Positions 35,833 through 43,395 of a DNA stretch of 64,000 nucleotides are shown here, piece by piece (the stretch's first letter is position 1; each line of letters begins with the position of its first letter). A program made the position numbers and the translations under genes. Source of the stretch: Anaerolineae bacterium (GTDB lineage: Bacteria > Chloroflexota > Anaerolineae > Aggregatilineales > Phototrophicaceae); the NCBI GenBank assembly GCA_022842885.1, contig JALHOR010000008.1, positions 28,296-92,295 on the forward strand. Reading direction: 5' to 3'. The notes under the pieces are model-generated. The model ran no database searches. It saw nothing but the letters and a program-made list of their open reading frames with translations, and had not been told where the DNA came from.

Positions 35833-35870
35833 TTTTTGACTCAGCACTTAGTCCTTAGCACTCAGCACTA
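35833..35870. repeat. Dispersed repeat (CAGCACTTAGTCC type)
   Basis: TGACTCAGCACTTAGTCC followed by TTAGCACTCAGCACT. Its inverted relative is at 55315-55349 (AGTGCTGAGGACTAAGTG and on) and a fragment near 2654. No coding sense; a filler repeat of this genome. Confidence 0.6.
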
Positions 35871-35886
35871 TTTTCACAGCAGCCTC

Positions 35887-36615
35887 TCACGGGGCATATT
35901 GTGACATTTGGTAATGCACCAGCCGCGCCAAATATTTTTGGATGACTTCTCGATTATGCGTATCCCCGCCGGGCATGTTGGCGCTGATGAGCATGGGCGG
36001 GGTCATGCCGCTTTCTGCCAATAGTGTCGCTGTTTGCACGGTGAATGCCTGAATGATGGCACTGCCTATCAGCGTCGAAGCCGCACCACTATGAATACCA
36101 TCCCCAATATCAACCAGCGTATCGCCGCGGGGAACATGCGTATTGATGACAATATCGGCAATTTCAAACAGGCGTTTGCCGCTGCTGTGGCGTGGTTCAA
36201 CTGACTGGCTGTGGGTCTGCGAGGTGATAGCAATCACGGTGAGGTTCTTTTCGCGGCACATCAACGCCATTTCTACCGGCACCGCATTAATGCCTGAATT
36301 GGAGATAATCAGTATCACATCGCCAGCGTGCAGGGCGTAGCGCCCCAAAATAACTTTTGCCATGCCCGGCAAGCGTTCTGCGTCGCCATCTATCACATCT
36401 TCAATTTGCAAAAATGGCACTAAGCCCCCCGCCCGCCCAACCGCATCCCGTGCCACCAATGCCGAATGCCCGCTGCCAAATAACAACACCTGCTTTTCTT
36501 GCAGAATTGCAGCGGCAGCTTTTTCGGCGGCGGCATGGATTGCCGGAGCCGACTCGCTAGCGACCTGCTGCATCACTTGGGCAAGTTGGGTAAAATAAAT
36601 GGCGATATTGTCCAT
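35887..36615 (-). CDS. SIS-domain sugar isomerase-like protein (UPF0309 type)
   Basis: A 242-residue protein whose SIS-domain core matches the UPF0309 group. Visible: VLLFGSGHSALVARDAVGRAGG (loop holding the sugar phosphate, residues about 44-65), ILIISNSGINAVPVEMAL (about 100-117) and HVPRGDTLVDIGD; long N- and C-terminal helices complete the dimer. SIS domains bind phosphosugars; UPF0309 members are thought to act on amino-sugar phosphates but their reaction is not fixed. Ribosome site AGGAAAAAACG before the ATG. Monocistronic, leftward. Confidence 0.88.
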   Translation of the reverse strand: MDNIAIYFTQLAQVMQQVASESAPAIHAAAEKAAAAILQEKQVLLFGSGHSALVARDAVGRAGGLVPFLQIEDVIDGDAERLPGMAKVILGRYALHAGDVILIISNSGINAVPVEMALMCREKNLTVIAITSQTHSQSVEPRHSSGKRLFEIADIVINTHVPRGDTLVDIGDGIHSGAASTLIGSAIIQAFTVQTATLLAESGMTPPMLISANMPGGDTHNREVIQKYLARLVHYQMSQYAP

Positions 36616-36781
36616 CGTTTTTTCCTGTTTTGGTCACTATTAAACTGGATAATGGGATAGCGTTACGGATGTCATTTGACATTCAAAATCTATGACATTG
36701 TGGCTCGTTTTTCAAAACATGCCAGCAATCATTTGACATCTATTTAATCATGCCTTAAACTAAAAGCAATCAGTGATTGGA

Positions 36782-36847
36782 ATGAATATCATCATCATGA
36801 AGCCAATAAAATTTTCGCTGAATTATATATTTTTACAACGGCAATAA
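36782..36847 (+). CDS. Possible 21-residue leader peptide
   Basis: ATG at 36782, then Asn-Ile-Ile-Ile-Met-Lys-Pro-Ile and so on to a TAA at 36845-36847, which falls at the very foot of the terminator-like hairpin at 36846. Such a placement is typical of attenuation leaders, where translation reaching the hairpin alters its folding. There is no strong ribosome site, and a chance frame of this length is easy to find, so this is only a candidate. Confidence 0.22.
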   Translation: MNIIIMKPIKFSLNYIFLQRQ

Positions 36848-36885
36848 ACACGCGCCTGTCTTAATACAGCGCGTGTTTTATTTTT
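36846..36885 (+). terminator. Terminator-like hairpin upstream of the SWIM gene (possible attenuator)
   Basis: AAACACGCG and CGCGTGTTT (36846-36854 and 36871-36879), extended by CTGT/ACAG, then TTATTTTT. It lies 42 bp before the SWIM gene in the same direction. There is no gene upstream on this strand to terminate (the SIS gene points away), so a leader-attenuation role is plausible. Confidence 0.75.
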
Positions 36886-36926
36886 CAGTATCGTTTTAGT
36901 GTGGTTAGAAAAGGAGCAGCAACATT

Positions 36927-37433
36927 ATGGACACTAGCCTGATTAATAAAATTCAAAAAGCCCGCGATTATGCTATGGAGCCAGAACGGATTACGTTCCA
37001 TACGCTAACCATTGAATTCCAAGGCGATAACAATGCGTATACGCTGGGTTTGGGGGCAGATGGATGGTCTTGCACTTGCCCCGGTTTCCACAAATATGGC
37101 ATTTGCCCACATGTGATGACCGTCGAAAAATTGTTTAAACCCATGCTCAAACGCGATCCCCTGCCCTATGCCCCCGGACAAAATATTGTGAGCGATGTGA
37201 AAAAAGCCCATCGTTATTCATTAGAATTAGAACGGTTGAAATTTGTTTCTTTTGATGTTACCTTCCGCGGCGATAACAAAGACCATGAAGTGACCTATAC
37301 GCATGGCACATGGCACAGCACCTCAGCGTATTTCCAATCGCACGGGATTTGCCCCTATACGATGGCGATGGAACGCATTTTTAAAGGCATGGTCGAACCG
37401 ATTATGCTGGTGCGCCAAGCTGAGGTCGAATAA
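36927..37433 (+). CDS. Tandem SWIM-like zinc-finger protein with decayed second copy
   Basis: A 168-residue protein that is two copies of one ~80-residue unit. Unit 1 has the SWIM motif C-x-C-x8-C-x-H (Cys49, Cys51, Cys60, His62: SCTCPGFHKYGICPH). Unit 2 aligns along its length (FDVTFRGDNKDHEVTY against HTLTIEFQGDNNAYTL) but reads HSTSAYFQSHGICPY: the first two Cys are Ser131 and Ser133 and the His is Tyr144, so it should not bind zinc. SWIM domains mediate protein or DNA contact. A GGAG ribosome site lies near 36910. Strong terminator after it. Family otherwise unknown. Confidence 0.78.
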   Translation: MDTSLINKIQKARDYAMEPERITFHTLTIEFQGDNNAYTLGLGADGWSCTCPGFHKYGICPHVMTVEKLFKPMLKRDPLPYAPGQNIVSDVKKAHRYSLELERLKFVSFDVTFRGDNKDHEVTYTHGTWHSTSAYFQSHGICPYTMAMERIFKGMVEPIMLVRQAEVE

Positions 37434-37475
37434 TCACCTATCAGGCAATAAAACAACCTATCATTATCAAAACAT

Positions 37476-37503
37476 TGCCGGGCAGCCTATGCCCGGTTTT
37501 TGT
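37476..37503 (+). terminator. Terminator after the SWIM gene
   Basis: CCGGGCA-GCCTA-TGCCCGG (37478-37496) followed by TTTTTGTTTT. Confidence 0.85.
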
Positions 37504-37771
37504 TTTAAACTTATTTTCACCACGAAGAACACAAAACACACTAAGAAAAATTATTGAACCGCAAAGTCGCCAAGAGCGCAGAGAAAAACCAATCATAGCA
37601 TGTTGCATAGGGGATAGTGCCACAAAAACCACCGATGATGAACAGAATGTCGTGAATTCTAACCTAATTTCAACAATCTTATAACTATAACAGTTTATTA
37701 ACTTTGTCCCATTTCCCCTATACTTAGGGTATCATTAAGTCGTAATTTTCTAATTGGGATAAATACAACGC
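37504..37771. other. Intergenic region with dispersed repeats
   Basis: No gene. It holds a purine-rich, roughly 11-base-phased repeat (CACGAAGAACACAAAACACACTAAG near 37519, split here: CACGAAGAACACAAAACAC) and CCGCAAAGTCGCCAAGAGCGCAGAG-like text near 37559, members of the same family as at 42.5, 48.1-48.4, 51.8 and 56.4 kb. The right part, A+T rich with a TATACT-like box near 37720, should hold the promoter of the 37772 gene. Confidence 0.5.
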
Positions 37772-38563
37772 ATGGACAGGGTATATTTAAGCGCCGGACG
37801 TACCAACATTGAGGACTGTGTGGCGTTAGCTGTAGAACGGGGACTGGGCATTGAAATTATGGCGTTTGCCTTCCCGGATGTTTTGGATGGTGATTGGCGC
37901 TATACCCAAGCGCAATATCAACAGCTTTTACACGATGTTCCCGGACCCATCACCATGCACGGTCCCTTTATGGATATGGTTTCTGGTAGCCCCGACCCGC
38001 GCATCAATGCCGTTTGTGCAGCGCGTTACAGTGCCGCGATTCGCATTGCATCGGCATTGGGGGCGAAGCAAGTGATTTTTCACGCCAATTTTATCGGCAC
38101 GCTGCATAACACCTTTTACCGCGAAGGTTGGCATAAGCGCAATGTTGAATTTTGGAAACCCCTTGCAGATTATGCTGCCCAACATGATGTGGTGGCGCTG
38201 CTGGAAAATATGTGGGAATTTGACCCCACGATTATTGCCGATTTGCTCACGGCAGTGAATCATCCGAATGTACGCGCCTGTTTGGATGTGGGACACGCGC
38301 ATTTGTTCAGCAACCCGCAGTATCAGTTTGATGATTGGCTGGCGGTGATGAAACCGTGGCTGGTCGAGATTCACATGAATAACAACAATGGCATCATTGA
38401 TGAACATCATGGTTTTGACTGGAAACACGGCGTGCTGAATTATCACGACATTTTGCCGCGTATCCGTGCCTTAAACCCGGATTTGGATTTGGTATTGGAG
38501 ATGGATACCGTCAAAGATATGCGCCAAAGTTTGGCATATTTTACGATTCGGGAACCGGCGTAA
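37772..38563 (+). CDS. Sugar-phosphate isomerase/epimerase-like TIM-barrel protein
   Basis: A 263-residue AP-endonuclease-2-like barrel with a full metal site: Glu in ALLENMWE (about 149), Asp and His in CLDVGHAH (about 177-182), His in VEIHMNNN and Glu in LVLEMDT near the end. The HGPF loop after strand two is typical. Such enzymes isomerise or epimerise sugars, or act on inositol derivatives; the substrate is not known. Compared with the paralogue at 33329 it keeps all acidic ligands. Alone between two terminator-like hairpins. Confidence 0.86.
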   Translation: MDRVYLSAGRTNIEDCVALAVERGLGIEIMAFAFPDVLDGDWRYTQAQYQQLLHDVPGPITMHGPFMDMVSGSPDPRINAVCAARYSAAIRIASALGAKQVIFHANFIGTLHNTFYREGWHKRNVEFWKPLADYAAQHDVVALLENMWEFDPTIIADLLTAVNHPNVRACLDVGHAHLFSNPQYQFDDWLAVMKPWLVEIHMNNNNGIIDEHHGFDWKHGVLNYHDILPRIRALNPDLDLVLEMDTVKDMRQSLAYFTIREPA

Positions 38564-38573
38564 ACCATAATCG

Positions 38574-38593
38574 TTAGCCTCATTTGAGGCTAA
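38574..38593. terminator. Hairpin after the TIM-barrel gene
   Basis: TTAGCCTCA and TGAGGCTAA (38574-38582 and 38585-38593) form a perfect stem; no long T run, so a weak terminator or an RNA-end stabiliser. Confidence 0.5.
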
Positions 38594-38694
38594 ACATCAG
38601 TTTGTTCATTTTCCAACACTTCTCTATCGTGCATTTTGCCAGCCGCGCACTATGATGAAACGACAATCGGTTCATAGTGCGATGCGGTACAGAT

Positions 38695-39330
38695 ATGCAG
38701 ACGATTCCGCGAATTGTGATTATTGGCGATAATTTGCTGGCGCGGGCGGGTTTGGCGGCGCTGCTGGCACAGTTTTGTGATGTCGTGGGGCAAACATCCG
38801 CCGGGGCTACCATCGCAGACGATATGGATGTGTTTCAGCCGGATGCGATTTTAGTGGATTTGGGTTGGACGCCGGAAAAATTGCTGTCTCAGCTTACCCC
38901 CCTTAACGATACGGATATGCCACTGGTGGCACTACTGACCGATGATAACGCGGCGGCAGAGGTGCTAGCGTTATTGGCGCAGTTCCCCGTGTATGGCTTG
39001 CTGCGCCAGAATACGCCGCCCCAACGCATTCTAGCGGCGCTGAATGCGGCGCTGGATGGCTTAATTGTCTTAGACCCGGCACTAGCAAAACACATCCTGC
39101 CTATGACTACTCAAACGCTCGATACCCCGGCTGAGACTTTAACGCGGCGCGAGATAGAAGTGCTGCAATTATTGGCAACTGGGCAAACCAACAAAGCCAT
39201 CGCCCGTAAGTTGGGCATCACCGACCACACCGTGAAATTTCATGTCAACGCAATCATGACCAAACTGGGCGCCCAAAGCCGTACCGATGCGGTTGTACGG
39301 GCGACCCGCGCTGGAATGCTCTTTTTATAG
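38695..39330 (+). CDS. NarL/LuxR-type response regulator
   Basis: The protein has 211 residues from the ATG at 38695; a GTG at 38677 is possible. The receiver domain opens with IVIIGDNLLARAGLAALL, the phospho-acceptor is Asp in PDAILVDLGW, and the switch region reads YGLLRQNTPPQRIL, where the usual late Lys is Arg. A LuxR-type HTH ends the protein: LTRREIEVLQLLATGQTNK then AIARKLGITDHTVKFHVNAI. It would activate transcription as a dimer after phosphorylation. No sensor kinase adjoins it; the orphan hybrid kinase at 5473 is far off. Convergent with the GAP gene. Confidence 0.86.
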   Translation: MQTIPRIVIIGDNLLARAGLAALLAQFCDVVGQTSAGATIADDMDVFQPDAILVDLGWTPEKLLSQLTPLNDTDMPLVALLTDDNAAAEVLALLAQFPVYGLLRQNTPPQRILAALNAALDGLIVLDPALAKHILPMTTQTLDTPAETLTRREIEVLQLLATGQTNKAIARKLGITDHTVKFHVNAIMTKLGAQSRTDAVVRATRAGMLFL

Positions 39331-39354
39331 GCGCATGAACTCACCAATTTGAGC

Positions 39355-40029
39355 TTAGATAACAGGATTGCCCGTTAGCAACCACAGTACACCATTGATG
39401 AACAATATCACCCCAAAAATCAATGCCGCCCATCGTAAAATGCGCCCAATCCAGTGCTGTATCGTCTGTTGCAGCTTTGTCAAGGATGCTACAAACCGCG
39501 CCTGAAAACGCAAGAATAACCATAGAAAGGCGAACAACGGCAGCGCAAAAATCAGGTTATATAGCCCTAAGGTCAAAAGTACCTGAATTGGCGGTAGATT
39601 GGCTTCCACGATACGTTCAATCGCTACAAAATAGGGCAAAGCCGTTGTCAGTTCATTGCCCATCACGACCACCCCTAAGATAAACGTATGCAGCGGACGC
39701 AGCGATGTGGGTTTCTTCGCTTCCATCGGGGTTGCGGCGGCTTGGGTTTGGCGAAAGGCAAAAAATAGCAGCAGCGCCCCCAAAATAGCGTGTAGCCAAG
39801 GCATCAGGGGCGTGATAAGCGTGACCACTTCGGCAAAGATGGCGCGAACCCCGCCTAATACCAGCAAGCCCCCAATAAAATTGGCGATGACAATGCCAGC
39901 GATATAACTCAAAGTTCGTTTTGTCGGTTGCGGCGTTGTTAGCAAATAAAACTGAGCAATGAACAACGACGGATTCAGACTGTCTAAAAATGCGATAGTG
40001 CCAATGCCAGCTAAGAAGATGAAGGTCAT
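39355..40029 (-). CDS. GAP-family multi-pass membrane protein (LysE/sulphite-exporter fold)
   Basis: The protein has 224 residues from the ATG at 40027-40029; the frame runs further upstream but without a ribosome site. Six hydrophobic helices, beginning FLAGIGTIAFLDSLNPSLF, with a conserved Asn-Pro pair in helix 1 and a mid-protein GNELTTALPYF. This matches the GAP/Sap family linked to lipid or small-molecule export. It sits 41 bp after the TetR gene, on the same strand, behind two TetR operators: the classic layout of an exporter under its own repressor. Confidence 0.72.
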   Translation of the reverse strand: MTFIFLAGIGTIAFLDSLNPSLFIAQFYLLTTPQPTKRTLSYIAGIVIANFIGGLLVLGGVRAIFAEVVTLITPLMPWLHAILGALLLFFAFRQTQAAATPMEAKKPTSLRPLHTFILGVVVMGNELTTALPYFVAIERIVEANLPPIQVLLTLGLYNLIFALPLFAFLWLFLRFQARFVASLTKLQQTIQHWIGRILRWAALIFGVILFINGVLWLLTGNPVI

Positions 40030-40070
40030 GGAAGAGTCAACCTTGTGTGATGAGAATGCCAATGGTGCGT

Positions 40071-40619
40071 TTAAAGGTGGGTCAGACGCAGCAATTCGTC
40101 CAACAAGGCTGAACGCATCGTTTCATTGGGGATGCCATTCAGCCAACTATTGATCCAGTAGGCATCGGCAGCAAACCGGATAATGGTTGCGCGGGCGGCT
40201 GGCAGCCCATCCTGAAGTGCCAAAGCATCGAACTGACGATAAATCGCCTGTACCTGCGTGATAAATGCCGGCTCCTCTGCCAAAGAAATGAGCAGCAACC
40301 AGCCTGTTTCTAAATCGGCGGGTTCATCAGCAAAGGTGGCGCGGATATATGCCCGCAACCAGCGTCCCGGTGCAAGGGGTTCTTGTTGATAATATTGGTC
40401 AATAAAATGCTGAAAACGATTCAGAAATTGCTCTAACAATGCCTGCATCAATGCATTTTTGGAAGCAAAATGATGGAGCAAGCCCCCTTTGCTAATGCCG
40501 GCTGTTTTAGCGACAGTATCCAGCGTTAAGTGCTGTGTCCCTTGTGCGCGGATAACTTCTGTGGCGGCTGCCAATAATTTGGCGCGTGTTTGTTGAGCAG
40601 AATCCAGTTTCGTCGGCAT
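40071..40619 (-). CDS. TetR-family repressor
   Basis: The protein has 182 residues from the ATG at 40617-40619, preceded by GAGGAGATTTTG. The N-terminal HTH reads LTLDTVAKTAGISKGGLLHHFASKNAL (core GISKGGLLHHF), and the rest is a helical ligand domain of the C-terminal TetR_C type. Two operators 18-48 bp upstream imply autorepression and repression of the GAP exporter gene. Ligand unknown; probably a hydrophobic or cationic compound. Confidence 0.92.
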   Translation of the reverse strand: MPTKLDSAQQTRAKLLAAATEVIRAQGTQHLTLDTVAKTAGISKGGLLHHFASKNALMQALLEQFLNRFQHFIDQYYQQEPLAPGRWLRAYIRATFADEPADLETGWLLLISLAEEPAFITQVQAIYRQFDALALQDGLPAARATIIRFAADAYWINSWLNGIPNETMRSALLDELLRLTHL

Positions 40620-40636
40620 CAAAATCTCCTCAAAAT

Positions 40637-40680
40637 AAAGACCGTCCAGACGGTCTTTATTAAGATACCGTCCAGACGGT
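40637..40680. promoter_or_regulatory. Two TetR operators
   Basis: ACCGTC-CA-GACGGT occurs twice (40641-40654 and 40667-40680), centres 26 bp apart. The first extends to a perfect 22-base palindrome of AAAGACCGTC and its complement. They lie just upstream of the TetR ATG, and the pattern matches the usual TetR-family site. Confidence 0.88.
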
Positions 40681-40712
40681 CTGATGTCAAGTGAGAAACC
40701 GGAATTATTTTT

Positions 40713-40801
40713 GCTCAAGTTCAAAACGAGTGGTTTTCCGTAGGGTCGAGGCATGCCTCGACCCTACAACAACGTACTTTTCACACAGGCTGGACATGAG
40801 C
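40713..40801. repeat. MITE-like element A, copy 1 (palindrome inside inverted repeats)
   Basis: Left end GCTCAAGTTCAAAACGAGTG, right end similar to its complement (…GGACATGAGC), with the GTAGGGTCGAGG/CCTCGACCCTAC core (40740-40767, perfect palindrome) in the middle. Copies 2 and 3 are at 42392 and 56480. No coding capacity. Confidence 0.75.
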
Positions 40802-40809
40802 CATTACTT

Positions 40810-41187
40810 TTAAGAAGGGGTGGTATATTCATCTAAAATTTCATGGGCTTTTTCTAAGGCTTCTTCACGGGTTTCCACAAAAATCGGCATCCTTGGGATA
40901 AGCGGTGCCAAGACTCTGCTCATCACTTTGGCAAAAGCATTCCCCTTGACGACAATATAAGCGACGCTGTGGGTATCCGCTTGGGTCAAGCGCCGGATTT
41001 GGCTGGCATCAAACGGGATATTCAGGGCTTTAGCCATATCAGTGATGGAAACACAATGGGTATCGCCGGATTCGTCAATTAATTTGCGGGCTGCTTGCCC
41101 CGCTTGGATCATCTCCTCCAGTGTGATATTGCCTGACCACTCCGCACAATAAATTCCGGCTTCAATACGTACATTCACTATGGGCAT
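40810..41187 (-). CDS. STAS/SpoIIAA-like small protein
   Basis: The protein has 125 residues from the ATG at 41185-41187; AAGGCGAA precedes it. Alternating strands and helices (VNVRIEAGIYCAEWSGNITLEEM; THCVSITDMAKALNIP; SVAYIVVKGNAFAKVMSRV; MPIFVETREEALEKAHEIL) give a STAS-like or SpoIIAA-like alpha/beta fold. The conserved Ser of anti-anti-sigma factors is not obvious. I cannot name the exact family. It shares a palindrome-rich divergent promoter with the HtrA-like gene. Confidence 0.6.
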   Translation of the reverse strand: MPIVNVRIEAGIYCAEWSGNITLEEMIQAGQAARKLIDESGDTHCVSITDMAKALNIPFDASQIRRLTQADTHSVAYIVVKGNAFAKVMSRVLAPLIPRMPIFVETREEALEKAHEILDEYTTPS

Positions 41188-41280
41188 TATGATTCGCCTT
41201 ATGAAATAAGAAAAAAACCAACTATATTTAGTGTAATCGAAAATCATCTACACAAACGAAAGATTTTTTTATATCTCCCA

Positions 41281-41343
41281 CCTACCCATTTTGATAGGTC
41301 TGACCTCACCTGACAGGTGATGTTTTGGGTAGGGCAGATATGC
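41281..41343. promoter_or_regulatory. Nested palindromes in divergent promoter
   Basis: Outer CCTACCCA (41281-41288) matches TGGGTAGG (41336-41343). Inside lie GGTCTGACC (41297-41305) and TCACCTG-A-CAGGTGA (41306-41320). They sit between the STAS-like gene (leftward) and the HtrA-like gene (rightward), the expected place for shared operators. Confidence 0.55.
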
Positions 41344-41382
41344 GATGATGTCGGCATCAAATAATTCAATGGAGTAATGAGC

Positions 41383-42315
41383 ATGTCAGACATTTTGAAA
41401 AATCTTTCGGACGCGATGGCAGATGCTGTTGAGGCATTAAAACCGTCTTTGGTGAGCGTGGAAGCGCGGCGGCGTTTGCCTGCTACGGGCATCGTTTGGT
41501 CAGCCGATACGATTGTGACGGCGAATCATGTGGTAGAACGCGATGACGATATTCATATTGTGCTGCACGATGGCTCACGCCATGAAGCAAAATTAGTCGG
41601 GCGTGATGGTCAGAATGATTTGGCAGTGCTGCGCGTGCCGGGTGCCAATTTGACTCCGGCAAAGTGGGGTGATAATGCCAAACTGCGCGTTGGGAATCTG
41701 GTGTTGGCATTGGGCAAACCGGGCAACCAAGTTCAGGCGACTTTGGGCGTGGTGAGTGCCTTAGTCCCCGGCGTGCAATCGCCACCCGATGAGAAAAAAG
41801 GCAAACGCGGTTGGCGGCGCATGGGGCGGGCTTTAACCGATGGATATGTGCAGACGGATGTGGTGATGTACCCCGGTTTTTCGGGCGGCGCATTGGTTAG
41901 CGGTGATGGCATGGTACATGGTTTAAATACTTCTGGGTTTGAAACTGGTGCTAGCGTGACTGTTCCAGTAGCGACGATTCGCAATACTGTTGAAACGTTG
42001 GTCACGCATGGCAAAGTCAAGCAGGGCTATCTGGGCATTGGTGTTCAACCCGTGCGCTTGCCGGAACAAGTGGCAAAAGCCATTGACCAAGAAACTGGCT
42101 TGCTGATTATCTCGGCGGAAAATGATAGTCCGGCGGCGAAAGCAGGCATCTTTGTGGGCGATATTATTGTTTCGCTGGATGGGGAAGGCGTGGCACATCT
42201 GGATGAATTGCTTGGCTTGCTGCATGGCGGGCGCGTGGGCAAGACTGTTCCGGTGGTCATTGTGCGCGGTGGCGAACAACGCACTATGCAGGTGACGATT
42301 GGGGAACGGCAGTGA
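41383..42315 (+). CDS. HtrA-like S1C serine protease with PDZ domain
   Basis: The protein has 310 residues from the ATG at 41383; GGAG at 41371 spaces well to it and an ATG two codons earlier is closer. The protease fold shows His in TANHVV (about 45), Asp in QNDLAVL (about 80) and Ser in YPGFSGGAL (about 166). A PDZ domain follows from about 210 (GYLGIGVQPVRLP; DSPAAKAGIFVGDIIVSLDG). No signal peptide or membrane helix is evident, so a cytosolic or non-classical location is likely, unlike typical DegP. The divergent palindromes may regulate it. A second, PDZ-less relative is at 42601. Confidence 0.85.
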   Translation: MSDILKNLSDAMADAVEALKPSLVSVEARRRLPATGIVWSADTIVTANHVVERDDDIHIVLHDGSRHEAKLVGRDGQNDLAVLRVPGANLTPAKWGDNAKLRVGNLVLALGKPGNQVQATLGVVSALVPGVQSPPDEKKGKRGWRRMGRALTDGYVQTDVVMYPGFSGGALVSGDGMVHGLNTSGFETGASVTVPVATIRNTVETLVTHGKVKQGYLGIGVQPVRLPEQVAKAIDQETGLLIISAENDSPAAKAGIFVGDIIVSLDGEGVAHLDELLGLLHGGRVGKTVPVVIVRGGEQRTMQVTIGERQ

Positions 42316-42391
42316 TTTAGCTGTTGGCTCTTAGCTTTTGGCTGTTAGCAATCAGCTTTTAACCTGTGAGTAAATCAACACAAAGACTTTC

Positions 42392-42479
42392 GCTCAAGTT
42401 CAAAACGACTGATTTCCGTAGGGTCGAGGCATGCCTCGACCCTCCAAACACATACTTTTCACTCAATCTGAACATGAGC
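42392..42479. repeat. MITE-like element A, copy 2
   Basis: Left end GCTCAAGTTCAAAACGACTG (42392-42411), right end CACTCAATCTGAACATGAGC (42460-42479), which pair over most positions, with the GCATGC-centred core at 42418-42445. To its left is a repeat related to the start of the 55.7 kb gene (GCTTTTGGCTGTTAGC); to its right is a purine-type repeat in reverse orientation (TTTGTGTCCTTTGTGTTCTT, 42539-42558). Confidence 0.75.
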
Positions 42480-42600
42480 CAAGATTTAAAAATGAAGTTA
42501 ATCGCCAAAGCGCAAAAAATGACTATAAAAAATCATCTTTGTGTCCTTTGTGTTCTTCGTGGTTCAAAAATAACTCAATAACAGATGCTAGGATTTTGGA

Positions 42601-43254
42601 ATGGCGACTCTCTGGGAACAATTAAATGCTTCGGCGGCGGATGTCGTGGAGCGCGTGCATAAAAGTGTCGTGCTGATTCGCACGGGCGAAAACAGTGTGG
42701 GGGCTGGCACTATCTGGCACAGCGATGGTTTAATCGTCACCAGCGCCCATGTGGTCGTGGGGCAGCATGTGCGCGATAAACTGGAAGTGGTGCTGCATAA
42801 TGGCGAAAAATACGCTGCGCAAGTCATGGCATATGATACCGAGCGCGATATTGCCGCCTTGAATATTAACGCCACCCATTTACCTACAATTCAACCCGGT
42901 AAATCCAGCCAACTACACGCTGGACAATGGTTGATGGCGTTGGGGCATCCTTGGGGCGTGCCGGATGTGTTGGTAGCAGGCGTCGTGATTGGCACGGGTC
43001 AACATCTTCCCGAAGCGGAGGAACGCGATTGGATTGTGGTGGACATGAAAATGCGTCCGGGACATTCTGGTGGTCCCCTGTTTGATGACGCCGGACAATT
43101 GGTGGGCATCAATACCATGATTCGCGGACCCGAAGTGAGTTTTGCTGTTCCGGTGGATGTGGTGACGGCTTTTTTGAAAGAAGCACTCGGCGCACCATTG
43201 GCGCAAGCTGTCAAAAATCCTAACCCTATCCCGGCGGATGTGGTTTATATCTAA
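42601..43254 (+). CDS. Trypsin-like serine protease (HtrA-like, no PDZ)
   Basis: The protein has 217 residues: a bare chymotrypsin-fold domain. Triad: His in TSAHVV (about 50), Asp in ERDIAALN (about 82) and Ser in RPGHSGGPL (about 159). Strong likeness to the catalytic half of the 41383 protein. No signal peptide and no PDZ, shorter than family norm. With the PDZ-bearing relative, zinc-ribbon gene and FtsK/EccC-like gene it forms a rightward block, but the gaps are wide and a shared mRNA is not certain. Confidence 0.85.
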   Translation: MATLWEQLNASAADVVERVHKSVVLIRTGENSVGAGTIWHSDGLIVTSAHVVVGQHVRDKLEVVLHNGEKYAAQVMAYDTERDIAALNINATHLPTIQPGKSSQLHAGQWLMALGHPWGVPDVLVAGVVIGTGQHLPEAEERDWIVVDMKMRPGHSGGPLFDDAGQLVGINTMIRGPEVSFAVPVDVVTAFLKEALGAPLAQAVKNPNPIPADVVYI

Positions 43255-43265
43255 TGGGCGTTATC

Positions 43266-43295
43266 GCAAGAGAATGTACATAGACACTCTCTTGC
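43266..43295. terminator. Hairpin after the protease gene
   Basis: GCAAGAGA (43266-43273) pairs with TCTCTTGC (43288-43295). The following TTATCGG is T-poor, so a weak terminator or another kind of hairpin. Confidence 0.4.
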
Positions 43296-43395
43296 TTATC
43301 GGACAAAGCACTAAAATAGGAGGGGGAGAGGTTTTGCCGCCTATCTCTCCCAGTGTTATTCGCTAAGGCGGTGGTATCTGCACGAGGTTATAAAA

